DNA of 40,065 nt from a virus. Position 1 is the stretch's first letter. Every line of letters starts with the position of its first letter. Below, one piece after another: positions 18,501 to 24,888 of this stretch. Below the pieces are notes generated by a model. That model had not been told where the DNA came from and searched no databases. It saw only the letters and a list, made by a program, of their open reading frames with translations. The position numbers and the translations under genes were made by a program. The stretch covers positions 10,941 through 51,005 of the IMG/VR virus record IMGVR_UViG_3300030107_005507, one strand, 5' to 3'.

Positions 18501-19134
18501 TGGTAATCTTTGTACCGCGGCTTGTTATGATAAAGATACTCTATTGCCAGATCCAAGTTTAGCAAATTCAGGAACAGGTTCATCGCACGCTTTGCTATAT
18601 CCTGCTAGTGAAATTCCGTTTAATTTTGATCCAGTTGGATGTACATCTACCACTGGCCCGCAAAAAAGCGCGGCGACTGGACTAGATTTTGAAGGAGCGT
18701 ATCATAAATTTGAATGGAACTTAGGGGAGACATGGGGCCCTGGCACTAATCCAAGACCTACAACATTTAACAATACGGATGTAATCCCTGTTAATGAGGT
18801 ATATGGGCCAAACGCATCCACTAATAATTATCAGCTCGGATATAATGGTATTGCGGGTATTAGACTTCGTGGTTACAACTGGATAAATGCTGGTCCAACT
18901 CACTTTGTGTACGCTCCTGATGGAAGTTATAATTTAAACCATCATCAGAGTGCTGCCGTGACTTGGCCAGCTCAATATTTTGGCGCTGGATTCTTCCCAA
19001 CAAGATACGATGCTCAGGGAACTGGCGCGGGTACAACAGTACAATGGGGAATATATAAAATGTGTCAAAACGGAGAAGAAATAAAAATTAACGAGGGTCC
19101 TGACGCAATAAATTTAGATGGATTAAAATGGTAA
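9523..19134 (+). CDS. Giant tail nozzle (tail tubular B-like) protein with Cys-rich repeat extension
   Basis: A 3203-residue virion protein. The N-terminus (residues 5-30, FTRGRMNKDLDERLIPKGEY, then RDAMNIQV) is the hallmark start of podovirus nozzle/stabilisation proteins, and LLFWTDGVNEPRKINI (about 147-162), LHSRDTDLITLCEDKILKI (about 1660) and the beta-propeller-like part to about 1840 continue that family. T7 gp12 is only about 800 residues. Two additions explain the size: a Trp/Gly/His-rich insert at about 955-1190, and a C-terminal extension from about 2000 to 3203. The extension holds several GC(M/T)D...NY...DDGSC-like repeats, a probable fibronectin III-like domain (about 2465-2605, with VGLTPDTDYDFKYEITC) and many Cys, Trp and Asn residues. 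It has no signal peptide or sorting domain, so it should stay with the particle and may form or carry the receptor-contacting part of the tail. Confidence 0.75.
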   Translation: MPEIKHNFTRGRMNKDLDERLIPKGEYRDAMNIQVSTSDKPGITAHYDTHGGDAGSITNLLGNIDATYHVYDGSWHSLTLPTGAKCIGAISDEKSNTLYWFIKANTADGIIRRNNDTLQCEWVFVDQNLDTLKFPDKIITGINIIDDLLFWTDGVNEPRKINITRSISNTNPNGTVHTQFSTPDGSVDIKEEHITVIKKSPSNSPTLDLKTFRIENQVALGSGVDLSYTAVAVISDDPSQLSDDIIWVKPGGSSAGAYDPNNFSNITVGDKVRIQLLEDVFGNQDFELEWVPNIVGGGGSLTTNNNKPFKGQKVVLKEYSASGNVPPLPITDYRIKGVLTGWFNSDNPTLISDSSVWNSTDRAGKIIVEIEITNINGTPPVAELDSQLKYAVDLFDESEKLFEFKFPRFSCRYKYEDNEYSAFGPWSEVAFVAGSFDYHPKKGYNIGMTNKLSSCVIKDLITEDMPLDVKEIDILYKEEGSTAVYVVDTIKRDDKKHITIDGNDFNHWDLNYYEVKDETINKILPENQSLRPWDNVPLNALAQEITGNRIVYGNYTQGHDVKVNTWEGAPVVKAYKPNISISIVNLPQPSVVSAVRSIKSLREYQLGVLFVDRYGRETPILTNTASTFKLEKDKAATANRLKVTLETNNEPLTDSDLLYYKFFIKETSGEYYNMAMDRWYDAGDGNRWISFPSSDRNKVDIDTFLILKKAQESNELIAEPARYKILAIENEAPDFIKIDKRLVVSATHVAGTNDVFYSGLLNNPVFGSQTLTLNYDQGFWNSSGSWLHDLKDGELWVEFAIVGSGQESKRYRVSEITKTGTPEDYHIILNEPLGHDVDFIADDPTGLNVTGIADNAIIRFYHYKVENKAKYDGRFFVKIFSDDVFKRSFESDTIEGLQQYRVIDQRTQYALFSNHDDLHDEDQTGLDFGTDSYRSGFGKWAPYYRNYNKKDADYCWFGASQTMVSGNACDDANTYPIGRFGFEHAPWPQGVGVDHEGCGPDGFDPNAPFKMWPNMKYPGWWKEALRQTMRESQYLVPSQTNQVEWFYYQLIGNLSVSATGHGGSTNPGPWDFTRHIPNEVWAIDGGPYDGKQSGGGLIWDIDSTLSGTGHGITTWSSSWRMQLALGPIAPSNQANPWSGTGNSTNNFWGRDDQWEFWNIGHEQNANSQYNDQATVNWVQNYNVGRQFRWEDDPEKRIYTITEKTEWGSANYERVRTVGDPDMFSLSINKRKNWEIRMTPEAGWIPYDDTFGPISGGYQLDINAEIGPNTFTADNGAAGTLEDYCIYLESNAATCNNTLQQNVTIKPGMIVTQYNNGGSVLTFATIDDTTPVLQVKSVDKQATYTKVVLCGYVNALDETHCITPTDGQLVRFEQAKCNGYSPNSANRVSLHKSNDESADLLRAVGYSMQFVEVADFSEDLPDNPAIWETEPKKESGLDIYYEISGYNPWSLTPQTAPTTIPIGSKVELINGIGTLNSEVEVVSIDYTYFDDTLQREYLVIELSDQTSGLNGFPSANSKLKITKPNGVSFEVWVAFDVTSTWGDDTSDGDGNPGSSTNWEYLVALSTNTPTNYILNWSNCYSFLNGVESNRIRDNFNLPFVTNGVKVSTIFEDEISQEHRSSGLIYSGIYNSITGVNNLNQFIQAEKITKDINPIYGSIQKLHSRDTDLITLCEDKILKILANKDALYNADGNPNLVATNNVLGQSVPFVGEYGISNNPESFASESYRAYFADKVRGSIIRLSKDGLTAISDHGMKTWFREKLRLSNAPIIGSYDNKKNEYNVKISQSTPSTQVDVVTFREDVKGWVSFKSFVNMEYGISSNNEYFTFKNGKLYMHHIPGDTAPSGTVVAISAFLPESNTFYGNFTPSHVKVILNDFPGSVKSFKTINYEGSESQIAQIEAGVQTVNDLFGNSIASPYAGGWHDFLHYNDQPRNGWFVSNIKTNLHRGTLNEFIEKEGKYFNYIKGENYEDYFGNGNWQANLDAGNSNIQGLGRVAGGSVVQYVYGCMDPAAFNYDAGATINETSETDSSDPCVGTILGCTDPLAYNYGASANTDDGSCLYPGCTDDGVVSLEVLSTGTEVLPNDMSPYPGVAANNQDANANIACGPVAYEPYTGYGFASYNECCTYTFLGCMDSTMFNYDPLANTPDTCIPFVYGCMDPNADNYDSTANTEDSSCVYSGCIAPTADNYVTANPGQIAEGDGWDDLTNYTGAPHGDLLALIGDPSYIYHPYGTLPGSPFIGTNYGCPNWSFAPTIFGDNGQNPPQNGVGVLIPRMVETGYCTSEPWVDANWQQYVDGCDPTIPYQSIIPTTSIINTGGLTNDPGIFGNNPPNTDDGQGGVLPTWPDISYAMDINGNQIPFTHQWWNLDNSFNPLKHMVNPFPPCATQDDGSCEYTGCFDLLAVNYDPNTTIVDNATCLYCGDPASNVINNDGALYPDATPYQEGCIYCPGDNLSTVFSNWATSTSYSDGTYYAWEYNPTGSQIQISFDVSTITTPGFVYDPRVHNSNYDAATTTWPAFEGEDYWFRSYYRTSDTGSGAGVWIQNSSSFNALGYVDATHGTDNLGNTVYTMAHDVVGLTPDTDYDFKYEITCHPGGAATVVTENFNPTELMGLTTESGPTTGCRDALAVNYCDTCTVADNSVCFYDGCTISTSDTGEADGFYQGAAVPCTNGSDTYTGEAHHWCSIQAIAETHPGYPGNWQAHAGMWRLGDGPFANLPDNCCSFMDSNMNFLEFNGIQGQEGYYGCTDSTAVNYCSGCTYDIKEQIGVHWCEYDGCNYTTVGINPDVNNHCSDAVYDHLTQTYTSSGTAVTSVTYDGGTTYVDECIDGTGGNIGFLAENHDPKVNNHVESTYLCTFAGCSAPGCDIGYDWPDQQPTGADACEAFAGPAFASQLYGYPMDMAGTAAPSTTAVNIGGSGPGYLMGLNTGNFLPKGYNNDWNYAGNYDAGFWNTSDDSVPSLNSAQNLWWNNYQMAVMCHDANNCRPYRETCQNHHDTNGNLCTAACYDKDTLLPDPSLANSGTGSSHALLYPASEIPFNFDPVGCTSTTGPQKSAATGLDFEGAYHKFEWNLGETWGPGTNPRPTTFNNTDVIPVNEVYGPNASTNNYQLGYNGIAGIRLRGYNWINAGPTHFVYAPDGSYNLNHHQSAAVTWPAQYFGAGFFPTRYDAQGTGAGTTVQWGIYKMCQNGEEIKINEGPDAINLDGLKW
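15529..17445 (+). repeat. Dispersed GCxD-NY-DDGSC repeats in the nozzle extension
   Basis: Within the reading frame of the nozzle gene, about 6 to 8 copies of a 22-30 residue unit appear: GCMDPAAFNYDAGA, GCTDPLAYNYGASANTDDGS, GCMDSTMFNYDPLANTPDTC, GCMDPNADNYDSTANTEDSS, GCFDLLAVNYDPNTTIVDNA, GCRDALAVNY. Another (GCTDSTAVNYC) follows near 17746. The copies are dispersed, not strictly tandem. DNA identity is low except TATGGATGTATGGATCCG, present at both 15529-15546 and 15979-15996. Each unit has two Cys, probably disulfide-linked, and an acidic loop that could bind calcium. Confidence 0.8.
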
Positions 19135-19155
19135 TAATAAAAATATATAAATAAT

Positions 19156-19533
19156 ATGGCATTAGGTCTTTATCGATTAAATTTTAGTGGAAATATTGGT
19201 TCTCAAAACAAATCTATTCAAGTTGGGGATCGTGTATATTACACTCCGGTTCTTCCCGCTGGTAGTGGAAGTACTTTTGACAGAAGTAATGGTACTATTA
19301 TTTTGTTTGGATTAGTATTTAGTATTGGGCCTGATTACATAGATGTGCAGTATGAGGGTAGTGGTGGCCCCACTTTACCTAGTCCAAATGATTATATAAT
19401 GTTTTCTAAAAATCCCGAAGTTAATACCTCAAGTTTAGAGGGTTATTATATGGAAATGGACTTTGTGAATAATTCAACTAAACCTGCAGAATTATTTTCT
19501 GTTGGTTCTGAGGTAAGTGAAAATAGTAAATAA
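19156..19533 (+). CDS. Small virion structural protein
   Basis: A 125-residue, beta-rich protein without signal peptide, 21 bases after the nozzle gene and 8 bases before the next structural gene. Its C-terminal third (NTSSLEGYYMEMDFVNNSTK, then AELFSVGSEVSENSK) follows a pattern I associate with the C-terminal segment of structural proteins in marine T4-like and other phages (GYYAEV...NNST...AELF.VGSE...SSK). It is probably a tail or fibre-associated component. The exact role is not determinable here. Confidence 0.55.
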   Translation: MALGLYRLNFSGNIGSQNKSIQVGDRVYYTPVLPAGSGSTFDRSNGTIILFGLVFSIGPDYIDVQYEGSGGPTLPSPNDYIMFSKNPEVNTSSLEGYYMEMDFVNNSTKPAELFSVGSEVSENSK

Positions 19534-19541
19534 CATATATT

Positions 19542-21773
19542 ATGGCATATAAAAAGTATACACAACCAGTAAAAACTAAATATGACGAAGAGCAAAAAAA
19601 AGTTCTTACTAAGCCAGTTTATAACAATGTTAAACAGAATAAAAATATACTTCACGGTATAGATTTGAGAAATTTTAAACCAGCTATAAATACATTAGCA
19701 TGTACAGCCGAACATATGGTTAATATTTCCCGTTCTACTATATATCAAACATATATTGATAATAAGAACGAAAATCAATTAAACACATTTCTAAAAAGAA
19801 TGTGGAACAAATACTTAAGCGATGGTTGTGGATGGTGGAAGCGTACTGTAGATACATGGACAAATAGACTTAATAAATTAGATCCAAATTCAACTAATTA
19901 TAAGGTCCTTAATGCAGAAATAAATTTCGCTAACACAATGCAAAGTGACTGCGGATGTGCTGAAACAATTAAACCTGGTTTAGAAGGGTATTCATATACA
20001 GATACGGGTACATTGTTAAAAAATGAAACTATTGAATACTTAGAAGAACAAAAAACAAAACAATTAACTCCAACCAAAACAATTAAAAGGTTTGAAATAA
20101 ATATTGATGATTTACCACCTAACGGAGAAATAAGGCAGTTTGAAATTATTGGAGACAATGGAGCAATGTTTAGCATGGAGGTTTACGATGCTGATGGTAA
20201 TTATTATAATTTTAATACAAATACGTGGTCTTCTACTAAATCTAGATTAGGTACAAGTGTTATAAAGGGTTACACGTATACTGGTGCAATTAATTTTTCG
20301 AATATAGCATCAAAAACTCATGTATATACAATTTTATTATTTGCAGAAGATAGTAAAGATATAAAAACTAGACACGTTGGTTATGTTGAACGTAGAAAAA
20401 CTGATAACTCTATAGACGAAAACACTTCTAGTGGTTCTAACTCTAAGTTAATTAAAAAAACTATTACACAACAACAAGCCGTTACTTTAACATTAAGTGC
20501 TATAGCGCCAAAGAGGGGTGATAGTATAACAGATACTGTAGACGGTGCTGTTGGATCTGGTACTAATATAGTAATGGATACTAGTTATTTAACGAAAAAA
20601 ATAGTTATAGGAGATAAAGTTAGTGGTACAAATATAGCTGCCGGCACCACAATAGCAGCTGTAAATGTAAGTAGTACAGCTGATAGATATACATTGTCAA
20701 CCGCTGTTTCTGGAACTGTTTCTGATGGCGCTACGTTAACGTTTGCTGGGCCATTTAATACTATGACCCCAGATCATGATACAACAACTGGTTCTGTTAC
20801 TATATCAAATCTTTCAACAGGGACTAATAATATTAAAAAATCTTTTAGTATAACACTGACGGCTCCTAGTGGTAGAGCTTTCACAATTCTTAGACAACCA
20901 AAAGAAGAGGACTTAACGCATGTGTCATTGGTTACTTTTGGATCAGCGGCATTAGCTATAGATGGTGAAAACACTAGTAGTGATGCATTATTTTACAGAT
21001 GGCCAGTAAATAATATCGCTGGTTTAGCTAATAATATGATTTTAGATCCATCTAAAACAAAAGCAAATACAACTATAGCGTCTTTTATATCTGATTATAA
21101 AGACGCTGTAACAATTACAACTGAAATTTTAGAAGAAGTTGAAACCGAGTCTAGTTCAAGTGGATATGCTAAAGGTCCGGCTCCAGCTTATTCTGAACAA
21201 CTAGTAAGAACAACTACAACTGAAAATCAAGTTTTTGTTAAAGGCGTTGAATCAACTGCGACAGCTACCGCTATAAATAGACAGGGTATAACAACTGCTC
21301 AAGCTGGTAATATTGTTTTTAATAATCAACAGGTAGACGCTTTAAAAGATGATTCTAGTGTAAAAATTTTTGGTTATGGTTTAGGTAATATAAAAACAAT
21401 GACATTCGGTGCTGATCTTAAGTTTACTAATTTAAAAGCAGAATTAAGTGAGATAACAGCAACTACTACTTCTGGTGTTAGTAATAGTACTAGTATACCT
21501 ATAAGTGAAAGAGCTGGAATACTTGATGGTGCATCTACAATAAAAGGTATTGGAATAGTTACAGCTCCTAATGTTTCTTCTGGCGCTAGTGGTAATACAG
21601 GCGCTGGAACAATAGTAGCATCTGCAGCCCAAACTATAGAAAACGGCGCGACTCTTACGTTTGCTGGGGCAAGTAATGTTATTACAATAACAGGTGACGT
21701 AGAAATAACTAATATGCCAGAGTCTAATGTTACTATTTACTTTGATGTCGAAAAGTTTCTAAATTGTTATTAA
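19542..21773 (+). CDS. Large beta-repeat virion structural protein
   Basis: A 743-residue protein. Residues 1-160 are helical with a Cys/Trp cluster (SDGCGWWKRTVDTWTNRL, MQSDCGCAETI). Residues 180-290 form a beta domain (FEINIDDLPPNGEIRQFEI). The rest is Thr/Ser/Gly/Ala-rich and predicted beta. A module with VSDGATLTFAG at about 395-404 recurs as IENGATLTFAG near 700, so the C-terminal half probably contains duplicated Ig-like or fibre domains. Similar N-terminal plus beta-repeat architectures occur in marine phage structural proteins. It is the last gene before the internal-core block, so a tail fibre or tail-tip role is likely but unproven. A 55-base A/T-rich gap follows. Confidence 0.55.
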   Translation: MAYKKYTQPVKTKYDEEQKKVLTKPVYNNVKQNKNILHGIDLRNFKPAINTLACTAEHMVNISRSTIYQTYIDNKNENQLNTFLKRMWNKYLSDGCGWWKRTVDTWTNRLNKLDPNSTNYKVLNAEINFANTMQSDCGCAETIKPGLEGYSYTDTGTLLKNETIEYLEEQKTKQLTPTKTIKRFEINIDDLPPNGEIRQFEIIGDNGAMFSMEVYDADGNYYNFNTNTWSSTKSRLGTSVIKGYTYTGAINFSNIASKTHVYTILLFAEDSKDIKTRHVGYVERRKTDNSIDENTSSGSNSKLIKKTITQQQAVTLTLSAIAPKRGDSITDTVDGAVGSGTNIVMDTSYLTKKIVIGDKVSGTNIAAGTTIAAVNVSSTADRYTLSTAVSGTVSDGATLTFAGPFNTMTPDHDTTTGSVTISNLSTGTNNIKKSFSITLTAPSGRAFTILRQPKEEDLTHVSLVTFGSAALAIDGENTSSDALFYRWPVNNIAGLANNMILDPSKTKANTTIASFISDYKDAVTITTEILEEVETESSSSGYAKGPAPAYSEQLVRTTTTENQVFVKGVESTATATAINRQGITTAQAGNIVFNNQQVDALKDDSSVKIFGYGLGNIKTMTFGADLKFTNLKAELSEITATTTSGVSNSTSIPISERAGILDGASTIKGIGIVTAPNVSSGASGNTGAGTIVASAAQTIENGATLTFAGASNVITITGDVEITNMPESNVTIYFDVEKFLNCY

Positions 21774-21828
21774 TAGTAAAAAAAGTACAAAAAGTGTAAC
21801 TATATTACTTATAATTAAATAGTATATT

Positions 21829-22236
21829 ATGGGTAATAAAGTAAATATTCGTAAAATAGAACCAAAAGACTACGAATATATAAATAGATGGTGGGTAGAG
21901 CAAGGTTACAATGCCGTAAGTTTAGATGTTTTACCTATGCAAGGTTTAGGTGGTTTGATTGTTGAAAAAGAAAAACCTATTGCAGCAGCTTATCTATATT
22001 TAACAAATTCAAAAATGGGTTATATAGATAATTTAATATCTAATCCAAAATATATATCAAAAGATAGATTTAATATTATATTAGAGTTAATTGCAGCATG
22101 TAGACAAATGGCTAAGGAAGTGGGTTGCTTAGATGTTTGGGCGATGACAAACGATAACGGCATTATAAAAAGATGTGAAAAACTAAAATATAATATATCA
22201 AAAAATAATTACGCAATAATATCAATAAAAGAATAG
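21829..22236 (+). CDS. GNAT-fold protein, T7 gp13-like position
   Basis: A 135-residue protein with the outline of a GCN5-related N-acetyltransferase: beta 1 (VNIRKIEPKDYEYINRWW), a central beta pair (GGLIVEKEKPIAAAYLYLT), DNLISNPKY where the acetyl-CoA-binding strand and loop would fall, then helix (LELIAACRQMAKEVGC) and a final strand (YAIISIKE). The usual Q/RxxGxG/A pyrophosphate loop is not evident, so acetyltransferase activity is doubtful. In T7, gp13 is a GNAT-like protein required for core assembly and precedes gp14-gp15-gp16; the same order here suggests a structural or assembly role. The gap to the next start is 3 bases. Confidence 0.65.
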   Translation: MGNKVNIRKIEPKDYEYINRWWVEQGYNAVSLDVLPMQGLGGLIVEKEKPIAAAYLYLTNSKMGYIDNLISNPKYISKDRFNIILELIAACRQMAKEVGCLDVWAMTNDNGIIKRCEKLKYNISKNNYAIISIKE

Positions 22237-22239
22237 TAT

Positions 22240-23052
22240 ATGGATCCAATGACGATGGTACAAGTAGGGACGGCGGTCGCAGGAATCTTTGGTGGTAAAA
22301 GACAAAAAAGATCTGCCGCTAAAGCTGCTCGTGAAGCATTAGCGTTTAGAAAAGAACAACAAAAAAGGGTTGATGAAGAAGTAGCTAATTATAGAGCTAT
22401 GAAATTTACAAATCCTTACGCTGGTATGGAAAATCCCTTTGAAGATTTAAGAGTAGCTACTGATGCGGCTGAATTTCAAGCCGAACAAGGAGCACAACAA
22501 AGAGCAAATATACTATCTCAACTTCGTGGAGCCGCTGGAGCTAGTGGTATAGCAGGTTTAGCACAATCATTAGCTAACCAAGGTATTATTCAGGCTAGAA
22601 AAATTTCTGCTGACTTACAAAGACAAGAAGTTGCTAACGAATTAGCAAAAGCTAAAGGCGCTAGTGCTATAGATTTACAGGAAAGAGCTGGTGAGGCTAT
22701 GGTACAACAAGCTGAATCTGGAAGACAAGCAACAATATTGGGTACACAATATGGTCAAGCGGCCGGTGCAAATAAAAACTATCAACAGGCGTTATTAAAT
22801 CAAAGACAAGCCAATATTTCAGCAAATCAAATGATGATGAGTAGTATGAAATCTTTAGCTAAAGTTGATTGGGGTGAGGGTGGAACAACGCAAACTAGCA
22901 ATTTTGGCATAGATAATAGTCTTAATCTTAATACCTCACCAAACTTAGGATATCGAGAAGGGCAAATGGGTGGTGCATCAGGATATGGTTTTGGGGGTGA
23001 CCCTTCACTTACGGGTTTAACTTGGAACCCTATAACACAAAGATTCGAATAA
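22240..23052 (+). CDS. Internal virion (ejection) protein, gp14-like
   Basis: A 270-residue Ala/Gln/Arg-rich protein. An N-terminal Gly/Ala hydrophobic stretch (MVQVGTAVAGIFGGKRQKR) is followed by a long helix with ARKISADLQRQEVANELAKA, SAIDLQERAGEAMVQQAESG and QALLNQRQANISANQMMMSS. The C-terminus is Gly/Asn-rich (GASGYGFGGDPSLTG). Composition and position between the GNAT protein and two larger proteins match T7 gp14, the small ejection protein that enters the outer membrane during infection. It has no cleavable signal peptide. The start ATG follows the previous stop by 3 bases. Confidence 0.65.
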   Translation: MDPMTMVQVGTAVAGIFGGKRQKRSAAKAAREALAFRKEQQKRVDEEVANYRAMKFTNPYAGMENPFEDLRVATDAAEFQAEQGAQQRANILSQLRGAAGASGIAGLAQSLANQGIIQARKISADLQRQEVANELAKAKGASAIDLQERAGEAMVQQAESGRQATILGTQYGQAAGANKNYQQALLNQRQANISANQMMMSSMKSLAKVDWGEGGTTQTSNFGIDNSLNLNTSPNLGYREGQMGGASGYGFGGDPSLTGLTWNPITQRFE

Positions 23053-23063
23053 AAATATAAAAT

Positions 23064-24887
23064 ATGGCAACAAAAGGAGGAAGTTTATTAGGAAAAGCAG
23101 ATGCAACGCTATCGCGAATGTCTTACTTAGAGTCAATGGCAGATGTTATGCCTGATTATGGTAAGGTTTACCAAGCAGAAACTTTAAACCAAGCAATATT
23201 TCAAAAAGGTGTTGAAGAGCATTTCGACACTCTTTACGCTGATTACAATGCTTTGGGTGATGAATTAAAAGAAGCTACAACAACTATGATGGCCAATTTA
23301 TCAGCTGGAACAACCGTTGATGATACTGGGATAGAAATGTTTGATAGTGAACTTAATAAACTTAGGGAAAGATTGAAGGCCGCGCCTAAAGGAAAAAAAG
23401 GTGATTTAGAAAGAGCTAAAATAAGAGCTGAATTAGGTAGATTAAAAAATTCAACAGAAGGAATGGACCAAACATTAACCACTTTGGGTACAATGATTGA
23501 AAATGATCAATTTGACGCTTTAGCTACAGGACAAGATTTACCACTATTATTAGCTATATCAAAAGGCGAGGCAAAAAGAGAGGTCAAAAACGGTATTTTA
23601 GTTTACTCTATACCAAATCCACAAGGCGGTGAAGATATAATTATGGATCAAAACCAGTTAAAAGAAGCTGTTGTTTTGAAAGATCCAGAGCATCAAGGTA
23701 ATTTTAATAAAATACACGCTGGGTTTAATGATGTTGGAAAACAAAAAGGTACAACATGGGAAAATAAAAGACAAGGGGCAGTTAATGCTTATGAAAATAT
23801 ATTTACAACAAAACATAACTTTGCAACAACAATAGGTAAAAAGCAAGGTGGTATGGAGTATTCTTTTTTAGAAGCTTTAACTGGTAAGGGTGATAATACA
23901 ATTATATACGACACTTTAATGGAGATGGGGAATAAAGAAAATTTTTATAATGGATATGACGCAGATCAAGATGGTGATGTTGATGCTGATGATTTTCTAG
24001 ATCCACAAAATGGTCAAGCTTTAATAAATTCACTTACTAATATAAAAGATGATAAAAACTTTAATTTCCAAGTGGCTAAAAAAGTAGCGGCAGAATTTTA
24101 TGCTGATGGATTAGCTCAACAAGAATTTATTGATGGTACTAAATTACGAACGGGTGGTGATGATGATAAAGGCGGTGATGCTAATACTGGATTGTCATTA
24201 TTAAGAACTAATAAAAGTACAGAATTATTTGGCAAAGGCACTGGGTGGGTTCAAAATAGTGTTTTAAATACTTTAGGTTCTGATATTAACAAAAGAGAAA
24301 ATATAGAATTAGCAGAGGGAGAGGGTGAGATGATATGGGATGACAAAGCTGGTTATATATACAAAGATGATACAGGCAAAACAACTATAATTGATGATAA
24401 AGCTAGTTTATTTAAAACTTTCTTTCAATCTCAATCCCCTATTTCGTCAACTACGCTTCAGACAAAATGGTGGAAATCAATAAAAGATTGGGGAGATGGT
24501 GGTGATTTTATAGAAACAAAATTTAAAAGTATTAAAGATTTAGAAAAGGTTGGTGTGAATTTAGAATTGTTTCAGAAAAATGCTACAGATGTAGCTACAA
24601 CTATTAAAAATATTTTACCAGATAATTATAAAGTTGTTACAAAAAGACAGTGGACAATGTTTGGAAGAAAAGGAGAGGGAGTTTTCGAAATGCCTGATAA
24701 TGCTATAAGAATAATCAATGTAGATGATCCAGATGAGACTTATCAATTTGAAACTAATTGGAGAAAACAACCAGGAAAAGCTAAGGCGCAATTAGATGGT
24801 TTTTTTGAAAAATTTAAAGATATACTAAGATTAAAAACAGAAATTAGTACAGAAACTAGTGTTAAAATAGACGACGAGAATATATAA
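23064..24887 (+). CDS. Internal virion (ejection) protein, gp15-like, with EF-hand-type loop
   Basis: A 607-residue, mainly helical, charged protein at the T7 gp15 position. The start is Met-rich (MSYLESMADVMPDYGKVYQ), followed by coiled segments (about 50-130). Residues 299-310 read D-A-D-Q-D-G-D-V-D-A-D-D, a complete 12-residue EF-hand or dockerin-type calcium loop with acids at 1, 3, 5, 7, 9 and 12. A helix-forming EF-hand partner is not obvious, so it resembles isolated calcium loops more than a paired EF-hand. No catalytic domain is recognised. One base separates its stop from the start of the 2560-residue protein, which argues for coupled expression of the core set. Confidence 0.6.
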   Translation: MATKGGSLLGKADATLSRMSYLESMADVMPDYGKVYQAETLNQAIFQKGVEEHFDTLYADYNALGDELKEATTTMMANLSAGTTVDDTGIEMFDSELNKLRERLKAAPKGKKGDLERAKIRAELGRLKNSTEGMDQTLTTLGTMIENDQFDALATGQDLPLLLAISKGEAKREVKNGILVYSIPNPQGGEDIIMDQNQLKEAVVLKDPEHQGNFNKIHAGFNDVGKQKGTTWENKRQGAVNAYENIFTTKHNFATTIGKKQGGMEYSFLEALTGKGDNTIIYDTLMEMGNKENFYNGYDADQDGDVDADDFLDPQNGQALINSLTNIKDDKNFNFQVAKKVAAEFYADGLAQQEFIDGTKLRTGGDDDKGGDANTGLSLLRTNKSTELFGKGTGWVQNSVLNTLGSDINKRENIELAEGEGEMIWDDKAGYIYKDDTGKTTIIDDKASLFKTFFQSQSPISSTTLQTKWWKSIKDWGDGGDFIETKFKSIKDLEKVGVNLELFQKNATDVATTIKNILPDNYKVVTKRQWTMFGRKGEGVFEMPDNAIRIINVDDPDETYQFETNWRKQPGKAKAQLDGFFEKFKDILRLKTEISTETSVKIDDENI

Positions 24888-24888
24888 T

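Noticed and set aside
18900-19134. A T9SS sorting domain at the end of the nozzle protein, as in the secreted protein
   Set aside because: The C-terminus (INEGPDAINLDGLKW) has no YPNP strand pattern or basic end, and there is no signal peptide, so export by T9SS is not supported.
21774-21828. Promoter of the Bacteroidota TAnnTTTG type in the gap before the GNAT gene
   Set aside because: The gap is A/T-rich but contains no TAnnTTTG or clear upstream TTG element, so no promoter is annotated.
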